From positions 1 to 34,790 of the forward strand of contig DAOVDG010000008.1 in NCBI GenBank assembly GCA_030669595.1: 34,790 nt of DNA, given 5' to 3'. The notes below the pieces were generated by a model. That model did no database searches and was not told where the DNA came from. It saw only the letters and a list, made by a program, of their open reading frames with translations. Both the position numbers and the translations under genes were made by a program. Source of the DNA: Candidatus Thorarchaeota archaeon. Lineage in GTDB: Archaea > Asgardarchaeota > Thorarchaeia > Thorarchaeales > Thorarchaeaceae. Position 1 is the first letter of the stretch. Each line of letters begins with the position of its first letter. This document shows, one piece after another, positions 25,848 through 34,790 of the stretch.

Positions 25848-27515
25848 TTGGAACAAAAACAAACTATTGCTATTGTGGTCATTATTGTTGTCATCGCTGG
25901 AGCGGTGGCCGGATACATGATTATGTTTCCGGCAATACCCCCAGGTGGTACCATCATTATGGGAACCACTGACACTGTAGAAGCGAGCATTGATATGGCC
26001 CAATCATATGACTACTTCGGCTGGGAGATTATTACAGCTCTCAGTTCGGGGCTAGTTGAAATAAAACCGGGGTCAGCTGCGGGAGCAACTGACATCGACC
26101 CTGCACTAGCCGAAAGCTGGGTTATGAGTGAAGGGGGAACACAATGGGATTTCAACCTACGAGAAGGTCTTGTCTTCGCGGATGGAACACCATTCAATGC
26201 CACGGTTGTGAAATATACCTTTGACAGGAACTGTAACCTCACTGGTACGGGTCTCCAGGAACCTGACGGACCCCAATACAATATGGGTTATGCAGACATC
26301 ATCGACAATGTTGAAGTAATTAGCAACTATGTCGTAAGATTCAATCTGCATATCGCATTCGCACCATTTCTGCAACTGATGTCGTGTGCAGCATCATACA
26401 TGGTTCACCCGACATATGCACCACTCGATCACTATGTGGTGTACACTGAAGGTAACCCACGAGCCAGCCATCCGAATGGTCTGGGACCATTCATTCTGGC
26501 GAACTGGACACGGGTCGGCGGTAGCGACCAGCAGATGCGGCTAGAGAAGAACCCCAACTACTGGAATGCTGCGAATGGATACCCCAAGGCAGATGTAATC
26601 ATCATCCAGTTCTACTCAAAAGACACAACCTTAACGTCAGCAATGATATCTGGCGATATTGACATTGCATACAGGCACCTGTCGGCCGCACAAGTAGATG
26701 CCTTCAGGGAGAACTCTGATGTGCGAGTGTGGGATGGAATCGGTGCTGCGATACAGTACATGTGCTTCCAGCAAAACATTGCTCCATTCGACGAGGTCGA
26801 AATCAGGCAGGGCATAGCAGCAGCTCTGAACAAGAGCCACGTCTGCGAAACTGTATTCCTTGGCAATGCGGATCCATTGGAGACCATAGTGCCTGCCGGA
26901 ATGGCGTATCACAAGCCGTCCTTTGAGGTGTACGGAAGTGGTGCAAACTACACGTTCACCCGAGAAATGTTTGCTCTGCACGGTTACAACGAAACCAACA
27001 AGCTGGCATTCGACCTGTACTATGAGAGCTCAGGACACTATCCTCAGAGCGCGGACCAGGCCGCAGTGTACAAGAGTGATCTAGAGGCAAGCGGCGTTAT
27101 GACCGTTTCCCTCGTATCACTCGAGTGGCCTACATACAGGCAACAGAGGAACGCTGGTACCATGCCCGTGTACATATACGGCTGGTATCCGGACTACATC
27201 GATGCGGACAACTACGGGTTCCTACCGTTCGCCTCTTGGCTCAACATGGGCTTCAACCAGACATATCCACAGGCTGGTATTGATGAGTACAATCTGTGGG
27301 TTGATGGGCGCAGTGCCACGACTGATGCTCTCAGGCAGGCAGCCTACTACGATCTGCAGGACCTTCAGGCTGAACAGTGCTCAATGATTCCACTCTGGCA
27401 AGGCCGCACTGTAGCAGTGACCAGCACCGGAATTCACGGTGTTGTTCTTGACATCACAGTGAGCTGGCGCCACTGGCTAGTGTACTGGGGAGCTCCGGCA
27501 ACAACCGGTCCTTAG
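25848..27515 (+). CDS. ABC transporter family-5 (peptide/oligopeptide) substrate-binding protein
   Basis: N-terminal TM anchor MEQKQTIAIVVIIVVIAGAVAGYMI, then 'LAESWVMSEGGTQWDFNLREGLVFADGTPFNATVVKYTFDR' typical SBP_bac_5. TTG start behind GAAAGGAGG. Confidence 0.92.
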   Translation: MEQKQTIAIVVIIVVIAGAVAGYMIMFPAIPPGGTIIMGTTDTVEASIDMAQSYDYFGWEIITALSSGLVEIKPGSAAGATDIDPALAESWVMSEGGTQWDFNLREGLVFADGTPFNATVVKYTFDRNCNLTGTGLQEPDGPQYNMGYADIIDNVEVISNYVVRFNLHIAFAPFLQLMSCAASYMVHPTYAPLDHYVVYTEGNPRASHPNGLGPFILANWTRVGGSDQQMRLEKNPNYWNAANGYPKADVIIIQFYSKDTTLTSAMISGDIDIAYRHLSAAQVDAFRENSDVRVWDGIGAAIQYMCFQQNIAPFDEVEIRQGIAAALNKSHVCETVFLGNADPLETIVPAGMAYHKPSFEVYGSGANYTFTREMFALHGYNETNKLAFDLYYESSGHYPQSADQAAVYKSDLEASGVMTVSLVSLEWPTYRQQRNAGTMPVYIYGWYPDYIDADNYGFLPFASWLNMGFNQTYPQAGIDEYNLWVDGRSATTDALRQAAYYDLQDLQAEQCSMIPLWQGRTVAVTSTGIHGVVLDITVSWRHWLVYWGAPATTGP

Positions 27516-27533
27516 AATAAGTCAATGACTGTA

Positions 27534-27583
27534 GGTGCTGCCGAATCGTAATCGGTTTTGTGGCACCGAACTCTTCTTTTTTC
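27534..27583 (+). terminator. Imperfect stem-loop plus T-run between the SBP and permease genes
   Basis: GGTGC..CCGA..TCGG....GCACC stem followed by CTCTTCTTTTTTCG. Confidence 0.5.
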
Positions 27584-27696
27584 GTTCAAAGTAGGTAGCT
27601 GAGTTGTTTTGAGATGTGGTCCGGCTTAATCCACATCCCTTAAGACTTCGTTTGAAACTTCAAGTTGTAGAATAAAACGTACTGTGGTGGTATAGG

Positions 27697-28707
27697 ATGA
27701 CTTTAAGATCGTATGTCACATCCCGTGTGCTACTCATGATTCCCATGGTCATGCTGCTTCTCACTCTCGTGTTTGTCATTCTGCGGGTTATTCCAGGTGA
27801 TCCCGCTTTGCTTCACTTTGAGAAGGGTGTAGACCCCGTAGTCCTTGCTGAGTTTCGACATCGCCTCGGACTTGACAAGCCAATTCTTGAGCAGTATTTT
27901 GACTACCTCGTTGGCATATTGCGCGGTGACTTTGGCATATCGATGCAAGACTATGCGCCGATTAGCACACATCTGATCGGGAGATTTCCTGCAACCCTTG
28001 AGCTATCAATTTATTCCATGATCTTCGCTGTACTCCTAGGACTAGCCCTTGGCGTAAAGGCCTCAAAGAACTATGACACAGTCACAGATCACTCGATAAG
28101 GCTATTTTCTATTGTGACCTATGCAATCCCGGTCTTTTTCCTGGGGATGGTTCTTCAATTCTTTTTCTCAATATGGCTTGGATGGCTGCCCACAGGAAGA
28201 AGATTCGATGCTCACTGGATGCCTCCACCAACGGTGACAGGAATGTACACGATTGACAGTATCTTGGCGGGAGACTTGTTCTTATTGGTGATTTCTGTCA
28301 GATACTTAATCCTACCAACCATAACACTGGGTACGATACTGTGTGGTATCTTCATCCGCCTCACACGGACCAATATGCTCGAAACCCTTAGGATGGACTT
28401 CGTCACGGCAGCAAAGGCCAGAGGACTCTCCGATGGTACAGTCACCTATGGATACGCTCTCAGGAACGCGTTCCTCCCGATTCTAACGATGATCGGAATT
28501 CAGTTTGCAGCTCTCTTGGCAGGAGCTATACTCACCGAGACCACATTTAGCTGGCCAGGTTTGGGAACTTATCTGGTGGACCGTATCGGGCACCGCGACT
28601 ATACGGCCATCCAAGGGACGGTCGTCTTCTTTGGCATTCTCGTGAGCATGCTGACGCTGTTTGTGGACATTCTCTACGCCTACCTTGACCCGAGAATCAG
28701 ATTGTGA
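27697..28707 (+). CDS. ABC transporter permease, DppB/OppB type
   Basis: 'YVTSRVLLMIPMVMLLLTLVFVILRVIPGDPAL...RLGLDKPILEQYFDYLVGILRGDFGIS' and 'RTNMLETLRMDFVTAAKARGLSDGTVTYGYALRNAFLPILT'. Confidence 0.95.
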   Translation: MTLRSYVTSRVLLMIPMVMLLLTLVFVILRVIPGDPALLHFEKGVDPVVLAEFRHRLGLDKPILEQYFDYLVGILRGDFGISMQDYAPISTHLIGRFPATLELSIYSMIFAVLLGLALGVKASKNYDTVTDHSIRLFSIVTYAIPVFFLGMVLQFFFSIWLGWLPTGRRFDAHWMPPPTVTGMYTIDSILAGDLFLLVISVRYLILPTITLGTILCGIFIRLTRTNMLETLRMDFVTAAKARGLSDGTVTYGYALRNAFLPILTMIGIQFAALLAGAILTETTFSWPGLGTYLVDRIGHRDYTAIQGTVVFFGILVSMLTLFVDILYAYLDPRIRL

Positions 28708-28716
28708 GGAGAGAGA

Positions 28717-29985
28717 TTGATGGACAAAACAAAACTAGTAAGTGGTATCTTCTTCCAACTGACACCCAAGAAAGAAGCATTTGAAGGACGTTCTGGAAAG
28801 TGGTGGTTTGCACTTCTGATTCTTGTTGGCTTGGCCCTAGCTTTCATCGCGGGTCTGATTTTGGTTGCAGTGGGATCAAATAGCGGGATGGGCCTTCAAG
28901 TTGTAACGGGAACCTTCATCATTGGGTTCCTAGTGCTGGGGGGTAGAGCCGGAAGTAGGTACGTAGTTGAACAGGGGGTTGTGACTAAGAAAAGGGCATT
29001 CGCTTGGTTCATTGGTTTCTGCCTTATCACTACGATAGCTGTTTCTGTGGCAAGTTTTGTATTCCTACCAGCTAGCGCATTCGATCTCTGGTTTGTACTT
29101 GTAACCGGCGGATTCACCCTCGGTGTGATGGTTATCGTATTATACGATTTTTATCCCGTGCTGCGAGAACGAGGTAACCCAGGTCTGGCAGTAACAGCAG
29201 GCATCTTGCTTGTACTCTCAATTGTCTATATGACATTCATTGCTTACTGGATTGTGCCACATGACCCCTTCACACTAGATGTGGGTCGCCCACTCGCCCC
29301 ACCAAGCTCAAGTTTGCCATTCGGTACCACAAGTCTTGGACAGGACCTCTTTAGCCGAACAATCGCAGGTGGAGCGATTATGCTGCAGGTGGCAGTTGTG
29401 TCGGTAATTGTCTGTTTCTTCATAGGAGTTCCTGCGGGCTTGGGGGCTGCATATCGAGGAGGAATGGTTGACCGTGTGGTTTCACTTCTTATGGACAGCA
29501 TTTTCGCCTTTCCGGGCCTCGTGCTTGCAATCGCAATCGCGGCCATGCTTGGCCCAGGGATTATCAACATGGCGATATCAATCGCTGTCGTGTACGTTCC
29601 CTCATACTATCGAGTCATTCGAAGTCAAGTGCTCTCAATCAAGGAGCTGCCGTATGTCGAAGCGGCTGTGGTTATGGGTGCCAGGGACTGGGAAATCCTA
29701 TTTAGATATGTCCTCCCCAATGCACTCCCATCAGCTGTCGTTATCCTCTCCATTAATTTCGCAGATGCAATCCTAACAGCCGCCGGACTAACTTTCGTAG
29801 GACTAGGATTCCCCATTGACGTTGCGGATTGGGGCTACGACTTGACGGCTGGTTGGGGCGTGCTAGTTATTGGAAAATGGTGGTTGATGACATTTCCAGG
29901 AATAATGATTGTGCTCCTCGCGCTTGGATTCACACTAGCTGGAGAGGGCCTGAGCGAAATACTCACACCAAAACTTAGGGAGTGA
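28717..29985 (+). CDS. ABC transporter permease, DppC/OppC type, with extended N-terminal membrane region
   Basis: 'LPFGTTSLGQDLFSRTIAGGAIMLQVAVVSVIV...YVEAAVVMGARDWEILFRYVLPNALPSAVV'. About 150 residues of extra hydrophobic sequence come before the canonical part. Confidence 0.93.
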   Translation: MMDKTKLVSGIFFQLTPKKEAFEGRSGKWWFALLILVGLALAFIAGLILVAVGSNSGMGLQVVTGTFIIGFLVLGGRAGSRYVVEQGVVTKKRAFAWFIGFCLITTIAVSVASFVFLPASAFDLWFVLVTGGFTLGVMVIVLYDFYPVLRERGNPGLAVTAGILLVLSIVYMTFIAYWIVPHDPFTLDVGRPLAPPSSSLPFGTTSLGQDLFSRTIAGGAIMLQVAVVSVIVCFFIGVPAGLGAAYRGGMVDRVVSLLMDSIFAFPGLVLAIAIAAMLGPGIINMAISIAVVYVPSYYRVIRSQVLSIKELPYVEAAVVMGARDWEILFRYVLPNALPSAVVILSINFADAILTAAGLTFVGLGFPIDVADWGYDLTAGWGVLVIGKWWLMTFPGIMIVLLALGFTLAGEGLSEILTPKLRE

Positions 29986-29991
29986 TGCTGG

Positions 29992-31002
29992 ATGACTAAT
30001 GCACTAAGGATTCAGGATCTAACAGTGGAATACAAGACACGCAGGGGCGTGGCTCGTGCGGTGGACCGGGTTCAGCTGAGTCTCGAGGAAAACAGAACGC
30101 TCGGTCTGGCTGGGGAATCAGGTTGCGGCAAGTCTACTCTTGGTAGGGCGATAATGCGACTAGTTCCTCATCCTGGGCAAGTTGCGGGTGGGAATATCTA
30201 CATCAACATCGATGATGATATTCCGTGCAAGAAGGGAGATATCCCAAAAGGAGAAGTCGATATCACGGGACTAAATGAAGAACAAATGAGGGTTCTTCGC
30301 GGCAAGGAGATAGCCTACATCTTTCAGGACCCCATGACATCGTTGAACCCCATGCTGACCATTGGCAACCATTTCATTCAGATGATACAAGCCCACAACC
30401 CAGAGATAGAAAAAGAAGAGGCTCTTGATCGAGGAAAGGAGGTTCTCGAAGGCCTAGGTATCCTGCCTGAGCGTGTGACAGATTACCCTCACCAGTTCAG
30501 CGGAGGAATGCGTCAGCGAGTCATGATTGGTCTTGGTATGGTCTTACGGCCCCGACTATTGATATCGGATGAGCCAACAACATCGCTTGACGTAATCGTG
30601 GAGGCGCAAATCCTCGAACAGATGGCGGAACTGAAAAAGACGTTCAATCTGACAATGATTCTCATCACTCACAATCTCGGCGTATTAGCGCAAACTGCAG
30701 ATGACATCGCCATCATGTATTGTGGTCGAATAGTTGAGCTAGCATCTACAGAGAATCTATTTGAGGCTCCTCAGCACCCCTATGCACAGGCGCTGCTCCT
30801 CTCAGTTCCGGATGTCACAAAACCAAACAAGAAGCTTGTGTGGATTCCAGGAGCGCCGCCTGATCTGGTTGATCCCATCCCCGGGTGTATGTTCAACCCT
30901 AGATGTCCCATGGCAATGGATATCTGCAAGACGCAGGTTCCGCCCCTGATCGAGAGCGAAACAGGTGGACTCGTGGCATGCCACCTTTACGGAGGGAAAT
31001 GA
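29992..31002 (+). CDS. ABC transporter ATP-binding protein, DppD/OppD type
   Basis: Walker A 'GESGCGKS', signature 'FSGGMRQRVMI', Walker B 'LLISDEPTTSLD', C-terminal 'CMFNPRCPMAMDICK' oligopeptide transporter motif. Confidence 0.96.
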   Translation: MTNALRIQDLTVEYKTRRGVARAVDRVQLSLEENRTLGLAGESGCGKSTLGRAIMRLVPHPGQVAGGNIYINIDDDIPCKKGDIPKGEVDITGLNEEQMRVLRGKEIAYIFQDPMTSLNPMLTIGNHFIQMIQAHNPEIEKEEALDRGKEVLEGLGILPERVTDYPHQFSGGMRQRVMIGLGMVLRPRLLISDEPTTSLDVIVEAQILEQMAELKKTFNLTMILITHNLGVLAQTADDIAIMYCGRIVELASTENLFEAPQHPYAQALLLSVPDVTKPNKKLVWIPGAPPDLVDPIPGCMFNPRCPMAMDICKTQVPPLIESETGGLVACHLYGGK

Positions 31003-31004
31003 GG

Positions 31005-31982
31005 ATGGCACTCATAGAAGCAAAGAACATCAAGATGTACTTCCCAGTTCAGCGGGGTTTTATCGATTCGCTGTTCAAAGGAGAAACCACTTTTGTCAGG
31101 GCAATTGACGATGTTTCACTCCAAATAGAAAAGGGCGAAACCCTTGGTCTTGCTGGCGAGAGTGGTTCGGGAAAGACTACAATGGGAAGACTATGCGTGC
31201 GTCTACTCAAGCCCACTGAAGGTCAGATTATCTATGATGGGGAGGATATTGGAAAAATCAAAGGGAAGGAACTCAGGCTTCTCAGGCGTAGACTTCAGTT
31301 CACGTTTCAAGATCCTACATCTTCATTGAATCCGCGCCTGTCAGTTGGTAATGCGATAGCCGACGCATTGAAGTTCCAAAGGCTTGGCACACCCGCGGAG
31401 AGGAAGGAGAAAGCCGAAGAGGTGCTTGAGAAAGTGGGATTGTCTCCTGCGAGTTCGTTTTATGATAGGCTCCCACATCAACTCAGCGGTGGACAGAAGC
31501 AGAGGGTTGTCTTCGGAAGAGCTATCATAATGGAACCCGAGTTCGTGGTCACAGACGAACCAGTCGCGATGGTAGACGTGTCCATCAAGGCTCAGTTGCT
31601 CGAACTCATGCTTGACCTGAAGAAGGACCTTGATTTGACGTACCTCTTCATATCGCACGATCTAGCGACGGCAAGACATGTTTGTGATCGCATAGCAATC
31701 ATGTATCTTGGTCGAGTCATTGAGCTAGGAGACAGGAACCAAGTCTACGAGAACCCTCTTCATCCCTATACTGTGGGATTGATTGGTGCAATTCCAGTGC
31801 CTGATCCCAAGGCCCGGAGGTCAGAAGCAATTCCACCGGGAGAGATACCCAGCCCCATAAATCCACCCTCAGGCTGTCGATTTCATCCTCGCTGCCCGAA
31901 GTGCATGGAGAAGTGCAAAACGGAAGACCCTGAGTTCCGAGAGGTGGACACTGGCCATTCTGTTGCATGTCACCTTTTTTAG
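31005..31982 (+). CDS. ABC transporter ATP-binding protein, DppF/OppF type
   Basis: Walker A 'GESGSGKT', 'LSGGQKQRVVF', 'FVVTDEPVAMVD', C-terminal 'CRFHPRCPKCMEKC'. Start at MALIEAKNIKMYF. Confidence 0.96.
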   Translation: MALIEAKNIKMYFPVQRGFIDSLFKGETTFVRAIDDVSLQIEKGETLGLAGESGSGKTTMGRLCVRLLKPTEGQIIYDGEDIGKIKGKELRLLRRRLQFTFQDPTSSLNPRLSVGNAIADALKFQRLGTPAERKEKAEEVLEKVGLSPASSFYDRLPHQLSGGQKQRVVFGRAIIMEPEFVVTDEPVAMVDVSIKAQLLELMLDLKKDLDLTYLFISHDLATARHVCDRIAIMYLGRVIELGDRNQVYENPLHPYTVGLIGAIPVPDPKARRSEAIPPGEIPSPINPPSGCRFHPRCPKCMEKCKTEDPEFREVDTGHSVACHLF

Positions 31983-33334
31983 ATCGTCGAGCAATCACCA
32001 GGGACCATTTCGTCAATGACGTAAACAAGACGATGCATGGATTTCCTATAGTTCTCCAAGATTATGCTCTCGTTTGGAGAGTGCACGCTACTCTTGGAAT
32101 CCCCACATCCAATGGACACCATTGGAACATGTTCCTTGAAAAGATAGAGAGGTCCAGAGCCGGGGCTTGTTACTTGTATCCTCAAGTTTCCGAACACCTT
32201 TTGATTGGCCTTTGCGATGACCTCAACAAAAGGATGGTCAACCGGTGTTTTGGCCGCCGGATATCCATCGGAGTATGGAATCTTCACGTCTGTGAACCCC
32301 CGTCTGTCAAGGTGCAACCTGAGCTTTCGATGAATGTCATTCGGATCCATATCCTCCACGAGCCTGAAGTCAATCTTAGCCGATGCTCTTGCAGGAAGCA
32401 CTGTCATGGAGCCTTTACCCTGATAGCCGCTAGTTAAGCCACAGATATTGCAGGTCGGAGCATTGTAGTAAGCCTCCTTCAACGCACTGCCAGACAGACC
32501 CAACAGATACTCGTCTAATCCGTACTCAGTCTTCCACATCTGCTCGTGCATGTCTATCTTCTTAATGGCTTCCTGCTCAGCGACTGACAACTGCTTGGCG
32601 TCATCATAGAAGCCGTCGATGAGTATCTTATCGTTCTCGTCCTTCAATGAGGCTAGCGCCCAGACTAGACGATATGCTGCCGACGGAAAAACGCAAGCCG
32701 TGCTTGAGTGAACATCCTTATTCAAGCGTTCAACCTCAAGCTCTACGAAGAAGACGCCCTTTAGACCAAGCCAAGCTTCTTGTACGCCGTCGATTCCAGC
32801 GCCGCCGAACTCCCAAATCCCTCCATCAGCCTTTAGGAACTCAGTATTATTCTTGGTGAACTCAGGAAGGTGCAGGCTTCCAATCTCCTCTTCACCTTCC
32901 ACTACGAACTTGATGTTGACTGGCAGGTCAGTCTTGGTTTCAGTAAACGCTTTGATTGTCCAGATTCTTGAAACCGTGTCGCCCTTGTTGTCAGCGACCC
33001 CCCGGCCGTACAATCTGCCGTTCCTGACTTCCGGTTCAAAGGGTTCTGAATCCCAGAGGTCGAGTGGCTCTGCTGGCTGCACGTCGTAATGATCATAAAA
33101 CATGAGTGTCCTCTTTGCCCCAACGTCGAGAATCGCTGTGACAACCGGTGCGCCGGATGTTTTATGAAGCTGGGTTTCAAGACCTGCGTCCTCAAGCATC
33201 TTGCTCACCAGTTCAGCGGTTTCTTCAAGACCCTGTCCCTTCGCAGCCACAGTAGGGATACGACAAAGCTCCTTGAGAGAATCTATCGAACGCTCTATGC
33301 TATCATCAATGAACTCAATCACAGCATCGTACAT
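31979..33334 (-). CDS. M20-family metallopeptidase (dipeptidase/ArgE-DapE-like)
   Basis: 'RTLMFYDHYDVQPAEPLDLWDSEPFEPEVRNGRLYGRGVADNKGDT', 'VVEGEEEIGS', 'SPGSGPLYLFKEHVPMVSIGCGDSKSSVHSPNESI'. Confidence 0.95.
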   Translation of the reverse strand: MYDAVIEFIDDSIERSIDSLKELCRIPTVAAKGQGLEETAELVSKMLEDAGLETQLHKTSGAPVVTAILDVGAKRTLMFYDHYDVQPAEPLDLWDSEPFEPEVRNGRLYGRGVADNKGDTVSRIWTIKAFTETKTDLPVNIKFVVEGEEEIGSLHLPEFTKNNTEFLKADGGIWEFGGAGIDGVQEAWLGLKGVFFVELEVERLNKDVHSSTACVFPSAAYRLVWALASLKDENDKILIDGFYDDAKQLSVAEQEAIKKIDMHEQMWKTEYGLDEYLLGLSGSALKEAYYNAPTCNICGLTSGYQGKGSMTVLPARASAKIDFRLVEDMDPNDIHRKLRLHLDRRGFTDVKIPYSDGYPAAKTPVDHPFVEVIAKANQKVFGNLRIQVTSPGSGPLYLFKEHVPMVSIGCGDSKSSVHSPNESIILENYRKSMHRLVYVIDEMVPGDCSTI

Positions 33335-33485
33335 ATGCATCGACCAATGTCTTGGGGGATCTTGCTTAGTCAAATACCCTCCCATCTAGGAGAACCAATA
33401 TGTGCGAACGTCGAGACGAACTTCTTATCTTCAGATACTCGGACCCCACACATTAAGGACATCTTCTCACTATAAGGACGCCAAC

Positions 33486-34283
33486 ATGATGATTGCTCTC
33501 GACGGACCCATCTTCAACAAGGAAACTCTAACCCAGACTCTATCAAAGAGGATTCGTCGAAAAGGTGTGCGCCGAAGACCTATCGAGGCTCTAACTGTGC
33601 ATCCAATGATCTGGAGACCCTTCCGAAGAGTGCACTGGCACTGCAGTATGATTAGAGGCCAGGAGAAGAGGATGTTTTCATCGCTGCTGGACGAGCAGTG
33701 CGCTCCGCAGAGCAAGGAACCTGATGAGCGCTTGCTGCTATGGCGTCCAAGGTATGTTGAATTTCCGACGACAATGATTACAGGGGATGACTCGGAACCT
33801 TTGATTGATGACGTGGAATCTTCTCTTGTTGCTGTCTTGGAGGGCATCATGTCACGTCGGAGTTCAGCTCAGGAGAGAGAGAAGGAGATGGAGAAGGAAG
33901 TCCAACGGATGCAGAGTGACATGCGGGCTGCAGTATCATTCTTGATTCCCAGAACGCCCGCCGCGCTTCGACGTGAGGACCAGATAGTGGCCAAGAGAAA
34001 GGGTGTTCAGGCGGTCATCATTTCGTCCTCAATAGTGACCAACTGTCCTCGCTCGGTAGTCATAGAGGATGCAGTTCTCGGAGACCGCGTCTATGTAGGT
34101 ACCGTCGCCGCAGAATACAGGTCAATAGAGGGGAAGTCATCAAGATGGACATTCCTAGAGACCCCGGGTGCCAGTTCAATGGAAAAAGCAATTAGGTCCG
34201 GCAGCGCCTTGACACGTCTGTGTCGACTCAATGATTCGTGCCTTGATAGAGTTCGTGGCTCAGTTAAAAGCGGGCATGGCTGA
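33486..34283 (+). CDS. Uncharacterised protein with central charged, coiled-coil-like segment
   Basis: Long ORF 'MMIALDGPIFNKETLTQTLSKRIRRKGVRRRPIEALTVHPMIWRPF...RRSSAQEREKEMEKEVQRMQSDMRAAVSFLIPR...'; no family recognised. Confidence 0.65.
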   Translation: MMIALDGPIFNKETLTQTLSKRIRRKGVRRRPIEALTVHPMIWRPFRRVHWHCSMIRGQEKRMFSSLLDEQCAPQSKEPDERLLLWRPRYVEFPTTMITGDDSEPLIDDVESSLVAVLEGIMSRRSSAQEREKEMEKEVQRMQSDMRAAVSFLIPRTPAALRREDQIVAKRKGVQAVIISSSIVTNCPRSVVIEDAVLGDRVYVGTVAAEYRSIEGKSSRWTFLETPGASSMEKAIRSGSALTRLCRLNDSCLDRVRGSVKSGHG

Positions 34284-34332
34284 GTTAGACTATTGTTGAT
34301 GTAATGTTCGACGTTTCCTTGATAGACTTGAC

Positions 34333-34351
34333 AGGGCCGGTTTGGGGCCCT
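34333..34351. repeat. Hairpin AGGGCC-N7-GGCCCT
   Basis: Perfect 6-bp inverted repeat in the intergenic region between 34283 and 34444. Confidence 0.45.
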
Positions 34352-34443
34352 ACAGTGTGGCTAAGTTCGAAATCCTTTTAGGTATCCGTATCCTTACTCC
34401 GATTTCGGAAAGGAGGATAATTCCTTCCTAGGATGGAGAAAAA

Positions 34444-34790
34444 ATGGATGAAAAGAAAGTAGCCCTCTTCTTGCTGGCTATTCTTCTTTGTATACCTGGT
34501 GCAATGCCAGTAAGAGCCCAGGCCGATGAAACAATGACGTTCGTCATGGCCTATCCTTCGGACATAGGAGAGCTTAATCCCATGTTCTACCGAAGCGAAC
34601 GCTCCCACTGGTACGACATGCTGGTGTACGATACGCTAATCTCGTATGACAATGATTTACAAGCCATACCGTGGTTAGCAGAAGAGTTTAGTGTAGCAGC
34701 AAACGGGCTTTCGGTCACATTCACCCTTAGAACGGGTGCCGTGTGGCATGATGGAACATCGCTCACGCCGGATGATGTGGAATTCACCTT
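34444..34790 (+). CDS. ABC transporter family-5 substrate-binding protein (N-terminal part, cut by window edge)
   Basis: Translation MDEKKVALFLLAILLCIPGAMPVRAQADETMTFVMAYPSDIGELNPMFYRSERSHWYDMLVYDTLISYDNDLQAIPWLAEEFSVAANGLSVTFTLRTGAVWHDGTSLTPDDVEFT...: signal peptide plus SBP_bac_5 start. Absent from the ORF track because it runs off the end. Confidence 0.92.
   Translation, partial: MDEKKVALFLLAILLCIPGAMPVRAQADETMTFVMAYPSDIGELNPMFYRSERSHWYDMLVYDTLISYDNDLQAIPWLAEEFSVAANGLSVTFTLRTGAVWHDGTSLTPDDVEFT

Noticed and set aside
1-34790. CRISPR array, rRNA genes, anti-phage defence island or large RiPP/BGC
   Set aside because: No regularly spaced repeats, rRNA-like segments, Cas-like proteins, nuclease/helicase clusters or biosynthetic gene clusters were seen.

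Overview
This is an archaeal window, and an Asgard-like (possibly Thorarchaeota-like) origin is an inference from the mix of gene families: a Ras/Arf-hybrid small GTPase, TldD/TldE, archaeal-type PAS histidine kinase, and TATA-like promoters. Most of it is ordinary coding sequence. From left to right it holds: a phytol/dolichol kinase-like protein, a tandem SRPBCC (AHSA1-like) protein, a MaoC hydratase, a 4xPAS histidine kinase, a CX5R phosphatase, a DUF362 protein, an ICMT/PEMT-like membrane methyltransferase, an EamA transporter, two metalloproteases (an N-terminally replaced M3 and an M48 with an EF-hand), several unknown proteins, TldD/TldE, a small GTPase, a thioredoxin-fold protein, an acidic-tailed membrane protein, rubredoxin, two tandem DUF4139/MuiA-like proteins, a complete Dpp/Opp-type ABC operon, an M20 peptidase, an orphan protein, and the start of a second family-5 substrate-binding protein cut by the window edge. 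The most notable observations lie in spaces the ORF track leaves nearly empty. These are a full-length RadA/Rad51-like reading frame with two in-frame stops and lost catalytic motifs (13944-14633), an isolated TnpB C-terminal tail with hairpins (6754-6861), a histidine-kinase ATPase-domain remnant (1728-1934), and a secreted protein whose signal peptide is out of frame at a C6 tract (13060-13729). No tRNA, rRNA or CRISPR array was recognised. I found no clear multi-gene novel defence-type system. All family assignments come from reading motifs by eye, with no database search.
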